From assembly GCA_903888815.1 (NCBI GenBank), contig CAISVC010000429.1:1-6608 (forward strand): a stretch of DNA of 6,608 nt. Direction: 5' to 3'. The DNA comes from an uncultured Fibrobacterota bacterium. GTDB taxonomy: Bacteria > Fibrobacterota > Chitinivibrionia > Chitinivibrionales > Chitinispirillaceae. The notes below the pieces were generated by a model. It was not told the DNA's origin. It did not search any database and saw nothing but the letters and a program-made list of their open reading frames with translations. Position numbers and translations under genes: made by a program. This document shows, in pieces, positions 5,751 to 6,608 of this stretch (positions within the stretch are counted from its first letter, which is position 1; each line of letters begins with the position of its first letter).

Positions 5751-6608
5751 ATGGTTCGTATGTCTGCAGATACTAATCGTTTTATTTCTGAAGAAAGTTG
5801 TCTGACACGTTATTTTAAAGAGATAAGTAAAAACAAACCATTGTCTCCCGATGAATCGGCCGAGCTTGCGGCTAGGATCCATAATGGCAATCAAAAAGCA
5901 CTGGAAAAACTTGTGAAGGCCAACCTCAGGTTTGTCGTCAGTGTCTGCCGCAATTATCAAAATCAGGGGGTACCGTTAAGCGATCTCATTAACGAAGGAA
6001 ACCTTGGGCTCATCGAAGCCGCAAAACGTTTTGACGAAAAGAAGAATTTCAAGTTTATCTCCTATGCGGTATGGTGGATCCGGCAAGCTATCCTTGTGGC
6101 TTTGTCTAAACAATCGCGTATTATCAGGCTGCCGCCTAACCGTACAGGCCTCATTCACAAGATATGGAGGACGCAGAGCAAGTTGGAACAGAAACACAAC
6201 AGGGCTCCTAATGCTGAAGAGATCGCCAGCGAACTCAGTCTAGAAGAGAATAATGTTCTTGAGACGATGAAAATAGGCAACACTCATCTATCGCTCGATG
6301 CCCCGCTGAAATATGGTGAGAATTCCAAGCTGATTGATGTGCTTCATGATGAAAACCAGGAACGGCCTGATGACGGCATCATAGGCTTTTCTCTTCGGAA
6401 GAAGATTGGGAAAGTCCTCGACACGTTATCGGAACGCGAGAAAGAGGTGATCAAGCTTTACTTCGGCATCGGCGAAGAAACGACTCACACACTTAACGAA
6501 ATTGGTCATCGTTTCAACATTTCCCGTGAACGTGTCCGACAAATAAGGGAAAAGGCGCTCAAACAACTCAAACATTCTTCGTGCAACAAGAAATTAAAAG
6601 AAATACTC
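5751..6608 (+). CDS. RNA polymerase sigma factor, sigma-70 family RpoD/SigA type (3' end cut by window)
   Basis: The frame is open for 286 codons to the window edge. Order: region 1.2 (about 17-55), region 2 (about 57-131, with ANLRFVVSV, DLINEGNLGLIEAAKRFD and FKFISYAVWWIRQAIL), region 3 (about 132-205, ending in a SLDAPL segment) and region 4 (about 222-276, with LSEREKEVIKLYFGIG and the helix-turn-helix ISRERVRQIREKAL). Region 1.1 is absent, as in the short SigA of Bacteroidetes and relatives. Region 2.4 has R-Q-A-I-L, so Leu115 replaces the Thr440 of E. coli sigma-70; Gln112 is kept. Relatives end a residue or two after the equivalent of KLKEIL, so only a few codons are probably missing. 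The start is uncertain: GGGGA (5743-5747) is 3 nt from ATG 5751 and 12 nt from an in-frame ATG at 5760. Primary or alternative sigma cannot be settled; substitutions such as RFDEKKNFKF hint at a paralogue. Confidence 0.92.
   Translation, partial: MVRMSADTNRFISEESCLTRYFKEISKNKPLSPDESAELAARIHNGNQKALEKLVKANLRFVVSVCRNYQNQGVPLSDLINEGNLGLIEAAKRFDEKKNFKFISYAVWWIRQAILVALSKQSRIIRLPPNRTGLIHKIWRTQSKLEQKHNRAPNAEEIASELSLEENNVLETMKIGNTHLSLDAPLKYGENSKLIDVLHDENQERPDDGIIGFSLRKKIGKVLDTLSEREKEVIKLYFGIGEETTHTLNEIGHRFNISRERVRQIREKALKQLKHSSCNKKLKEIL

Noticed and set aside
5596..5805. 69-codon + strand reading frame in the spacer and sigma gene start
   Set aside because: It overlaps the well-supported sigma frame, has no ribosome binding site and has no family-like features.

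Overview
The window reads as a bacterial chromosome segment, with every supported gene on the + strand. The best lineage clue is the sigma factor at the right end. It is a short RpoD/SigA without region 1.1, and its regions 2 to 4 resemble the SigA of the Bacteroidetes/Chlorobi/Fibrobacteres (FCB) side of the tree, including Leu where E. coli sigma-70 has Thr440 in region 2.4. I infer an FCB-type or neighbouring Gram-negative bacterium; genus cannot be told. Gram-negative organisation is supported independently by a TolC-like outer-membrane channel with a signal peptide.

Layout: (1) 1-195 is the 3' end of a gene whose product ends in a Gly/Met/Pro-rich tail made of perfect 39-bp tandem repeats. 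(2) 364-867 encodes a small ferritin-like (rubrerythrin-type) helical protein with one intact and one degenerate metal half-site and a CxxC between the halves. (3) 977-5569 is a compact four-gene operon for a MacA-MacB-TolC type tripartite exporter: outer-membrane factor, membrane-fusion protein, ABC ATPase and FtsX/MacB-fold permease. The gaps inside it are 11, 22 and 23 nt. (4) 5570-5750 is an AT-rich spacer with one hairpin. (5) 5751 to the window end is the sigma factor gene, cut off probably within a few codons of its stop.

The clearest anomaly is in the ABC ATPase. A run of six G (3718-3723) shifts the frame exactly inside the Walker A codons. Removing one G restores a full-length 242-residue ATPase with every expected motif. 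As written, neither fragment could hydrolyse ATP: the first stops after 54 codons and the second lacks Walker A. The other three exporter genes are intact, so this is a sequencing or assembly error, a very recent inactivation, or a slippage-controlled switch; the sequence alone cannot decide.

In the cell the fusion protein would link the inner-membrane ATPase/permease to the outer-membrane channel, forming an ATP-driven export path from the periplasm or inner membrane to the outside. The substrate cannot be read from sequence. I see no wholly new system. The more unusual items are the Walker A frameshift, the Gly-Met-Pro repeat, the asymmetric ferritin-like protein and a Gly/Pro-rich insert in the fusion protein. 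I found no RNA genes, CRISPR arrays, insertion sequences or attachment sites.
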